Source: Candidatus Zixiibacteriota bacterium
Lineage (GTDB): Bacteria > Blakebacterota > Blakebacteria > Blakebacterales > Blakebacteraceae
Assembly: GCA_030604325.1 (NCBI GenBank)
Contig: JAUVWC010000042.1
Span: forward strand, 1-8,073
Length of the DNA: 8,073 bases
Reading direction: 5' to 3'
The notes beneath the pieces were generated by a model, which had not been told where the DNA came from, did not search any database, and worked only from the letters and a program-made list of their open reading frames with translations. This document shows, in pieces, positions 6,959 through 8,073 of this stretch. Positions within the stretch are counted from its first letter, which is position 1; the number at the start of each line of letters is the position of its first letter. The position numbers were made by a program, and so were the translations under genes.

Positions 6959-7474
6959 ATGTTTGAAGAATATTCCCGTGAAGATTTGGAAGGAATGCTG
7001 TGCGACGCCGCCCTCAACTGGCTGACGCACGACGGACTGTGGTTTCTTACCGTTGAGGAGAGGTTCGATATGGAGACGGCCATCGAGATGGATGGCAAGG
7101 CGTGGGAGGGCTTTACGGTTGTAGAGGCGAAGAGAATCATGAAGCGCCACGGTATCGAAGAGGGGGGTGGTATCCCGGCCCTGGCCAAGGCTCTAGCCTT
7201 GCGGCTCTACGCCTTCATCAATAAGCAGGAGATCGTCGAGCAGACCGAAGAGCACCTCGTGTTCCGCATGAACGATTGCCGTGTACAGGCAGCCCGCAAG
7301 AGGAAAGGCCTGCCCGATTTCCCCTGTAAGCCGGTGGGCATTATCGAGTACAGCGGTTTCGCCCGCACGATCGACCCGCGCATCGAAACCCGCTGTATCG
7401 GCTGCCCGCCCGACGATCACCCCGATCAGTGGTACTGCGCCTGGCAGTTCACTCTCCGCCGTGAGGAGGAGTGA
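6959..7474 (+). CDS. Uncharacterised cysteine-containing protein, DUF6125-like
   Basis: This is a 171-residue soluble protein with no signal peptide or membrane helix. The N-terminal part is helical and conserved-looking (AALNWLTHDGLWFLTVEERF, then MDGKAWEGFTVVEAKRIMKRHGI). It resembles proteins I recall as DUF6125, but I am not certain of that name. The C-terminal third has C107 (NDCRVQAARKRKGL), C123 (DFPCKP), C146-x2-C149 followed by H154, and C160 (WYCAWQF), plus C15 near the start. This suggests a metal-binding or redox/catalytic-Cys role. A relation to the L-2-amino-thiazoline-4-carboxylate hydrolase-like fold is possible but weakly supported. The ATG at 6959 lies 42 nt after mutS with only a weak GG-rich ribosome site; an ATG at 6951 is out of frame. 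The gene is co-directional with mutS and convergent with the S9 peptidase gene. Confidence 0.82.
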   Translation: MFEEYSREDLEGMLCDAALNWLTHDGLWFLTVEERFDMETAIEMDGKAWEGFTVVEAKRIMKRHGIEEGGGIPALAKALALRLYAFINKQEIVEQTEEHLVFRMNDCRVQAARKRKGLPDFPCKPVGIIEYSGFARTIDPRIETRCIGCPPDDHPDQWYCAWQFTLRREEE

Positions 7475-7497
7475 GGCCTACCGGGCACCGGGCGGCT

Positions 7498-8073
7498 CTA
7501 CTCTCCCCCTCCTCTTCCCCCTCTTCCTTCGCCTCCTCCCTTACCTTTCTTGGCCCGCTCCACTTCTTTCTCACGCTCCAGATGGGTAACCCCGTCAGTG
7601 ATCCACTTCGGCGCCTCGGTGCTCTGGAGGTAGTGGCCGAACCAGTCGATGATCCTGCGGTGATAGTCGAGCTGGTTCGGCTTCTGGCGCAGGCTGTGGT
7701 TCTCACCGGGGTAGACCAGCATGACGAAATCCTTGTTCGCCCTGCGGGCCGCATTGTACAGCTCCACGCCCTGGTGCCAGTCTACTGCCCCGTCCTCGTC
7801 GCCGAAGGCAACGAGGAGGGGGGTGTTCAGTTCAACGATATTGAATAGGGCGGAGTTGTTCATATAAGCTTCAAGGTCCTCCCAGAAGGGCACCTCCATG
7901 CGCCCCTGGCTGATCTCGAATATTCGGGCATCGGTACCTCCCGTGTTCCAGTAGACCGAGAGATACATGCTGATGAGGTCGGTCAGTGGTGCCCCCGCCA
8001 CCGCCGCGGAAAAGAGATCGGTCTGGGTGACGATGAAGGAGGTCTGGTAGGCCCCCCACGAGTGCCCCACCAG
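7498..8073 (-). CDS. S9 family (prolyl oligopeptidase-type) serine peptidase, C-terminal catalytic part (5' end off window)
   Basis: The reading frame runs leftwards from the right edge (first codon CTG, then MGHSWGAYQTSF) to TAG at 7500-7498, covering about 191 residues of an alpha/beta-hydrolase domain. Counting from the Met at 8070, the catalytic triad can be read: Ser4 in the nucleophile elbow GHSWGAY, Asp93 in FGDEDGAV and His125 in YPGENHSLR. The order and spacing fit S9 exopeptidases or acylaminoacyl-peptidase-like enzymes, whose N-terminal beta-propeller would lie beyond the window. The elbow has Ala where the family usually has the second Gly of GxSxGG. After the expected end of the domain (about residue 165) there is a ~20-residue low-complexity tail rich in Lys, Gly, Arg and Glu. 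The Met at 8070 is not the true start. The gene converges on the DUF6125-like gene with 23 nt between stops. Confidence 0.93.
   Translation of the reverse strand: MVGHSWGAYQTSFIVTQTDLFSAAVAGAPLTDLISMYLSVYWNTGGTDARIFEISQGRMEVPFWEDLEAYMNNSALFNIVELNTPLLVAFGDEDGAVDWHQGVELYNAARRANKDFVMLVYPGENHSLRQKPNQLDYHRRIIDWFGHYLQSTEAPKWITDGVTHLEREKEVERAKKGKGGGEGRGGRGGGE
7501..7551. repeat. Homopyrimidine/homopurine tract in the 3' end of the S9 peptidase gene
   Basis: On the + strand, 51 bases are pyrimidines except for G7531 and A7543, including an unbroken run of 30 (7501-7530). On the coding (minus) strand this is a purine tract encoding the Gly/Lys/Arg/Glu tail of the peptidase. Such tracts can adopt triplex structure and are prone to length change; that behaviour is inferred, not shown. 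Confidence 0.75.

Noticed and set aside
6278..7150. 290-codon antisense open frame across the mutS ATPase region and the following gene
   Set aside because: It covers the MutS Walker B region and the DUF6125-like N-terminus; the product has no family features.
7475..7497. Possible terminator between the convergent genes
   Set aside because: The only inverted repeat seen is a 4-bp CCGG/CCGG stem with a 3-nt loop, and no T run follows on either strand.
7471..7848. 125-codon + strand open frame after the DUF6125-like gene
   Set aside because: It is antisense to the S9 peptidase catalytic domain, whose triad is clearly read on the minus strand.
1..8073. Mobile elements, CRISPR arrays, tRNA or rRNA genes, a defence or biosynthetic system
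   Set aside because: Coding sequence fills almost the whole window, with core genes in one co-directional run. I saw no transposase, repeat-spacer pattern, tRNA-like cloverleaf or defence-domain motif.

Overview
The window reads as a compact stretch of chromosome from a Gram-negative bacterium. It is moderately GC-rich by eye, starts several genes with GTG, and packs them with short gaps or overlaps. The LapA/LapB-type pair implies an LPS-bearing outer membrane, and the SPOR-domain protein implies a peptidoglycan-facing periplasm. The S9 peptidase resembles a type common in Bacteroidetes, Gemmatimonadetes and related lineages, so I lean towards the FCB-type phyla. That is an inference, and no marker here fixes the taxon. 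I see no mobile element, tRNA, rRNA or CRISPR array.

Layout: (1) 1-315 +, the C-terminal end of a protein with an acidic stretch followed by a Lys/Ala/Thr-rich histone-H1-like tail; its start lies off the window. (2) 343-1635 +, miaB, the tRNA ms2i6A37 methylthiotransferase. (3) 1664-1999 +, a LapA-type two-helix membrane protein. (4) 1986-3137 +, a LapB-type membrane-anchored TPR protein that lacks the usual C-terminal rubredoxin domain. (5) 3134-4300 +, an exported TPR protein with a C-terminal SPOR domain. (6) 4319-6916 +, full-length mutS. (7) 6959-7474 +, a 171-residue Cys-containing protein of a poorly characterised family (DUF6125-like). (8) 7498-8073 -, the C-terminal catalytic part of an S9 prolyl-oligopeptidase-family enzyme, convergent with the preceding genes and cut by the window's right edge.

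Genes 2 to 6, and probably 1 and 7, look like one co-directional transcription unit. The middle of it (lapA-lapB-spor) is translationally coupled by a 14-nt and a 4-nt overlap, and forms an envelope module set between a tRNA-modification gene and a mismatch-repair gene. In E. coli, LapA/LapB control LPS synthesis by presenting LpxC to FtsH; a similar role here is inferred. The SPOR protein would sit on septal or denuded peptidoglycan, so the three genes may link outer-membrane and cell-wall growth.

There is no gene-free stretch longer than 300 bases; the largest gap is the 42 nt before the DUF6125-like gene. I found no convincing promoter or Rho-independent terminator. Most of the window is ordinary core genome. 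The points most worth a second look are the rubredoxin-less LapB with its SPOR partner, and the unidentified 171-residue Cys protein.
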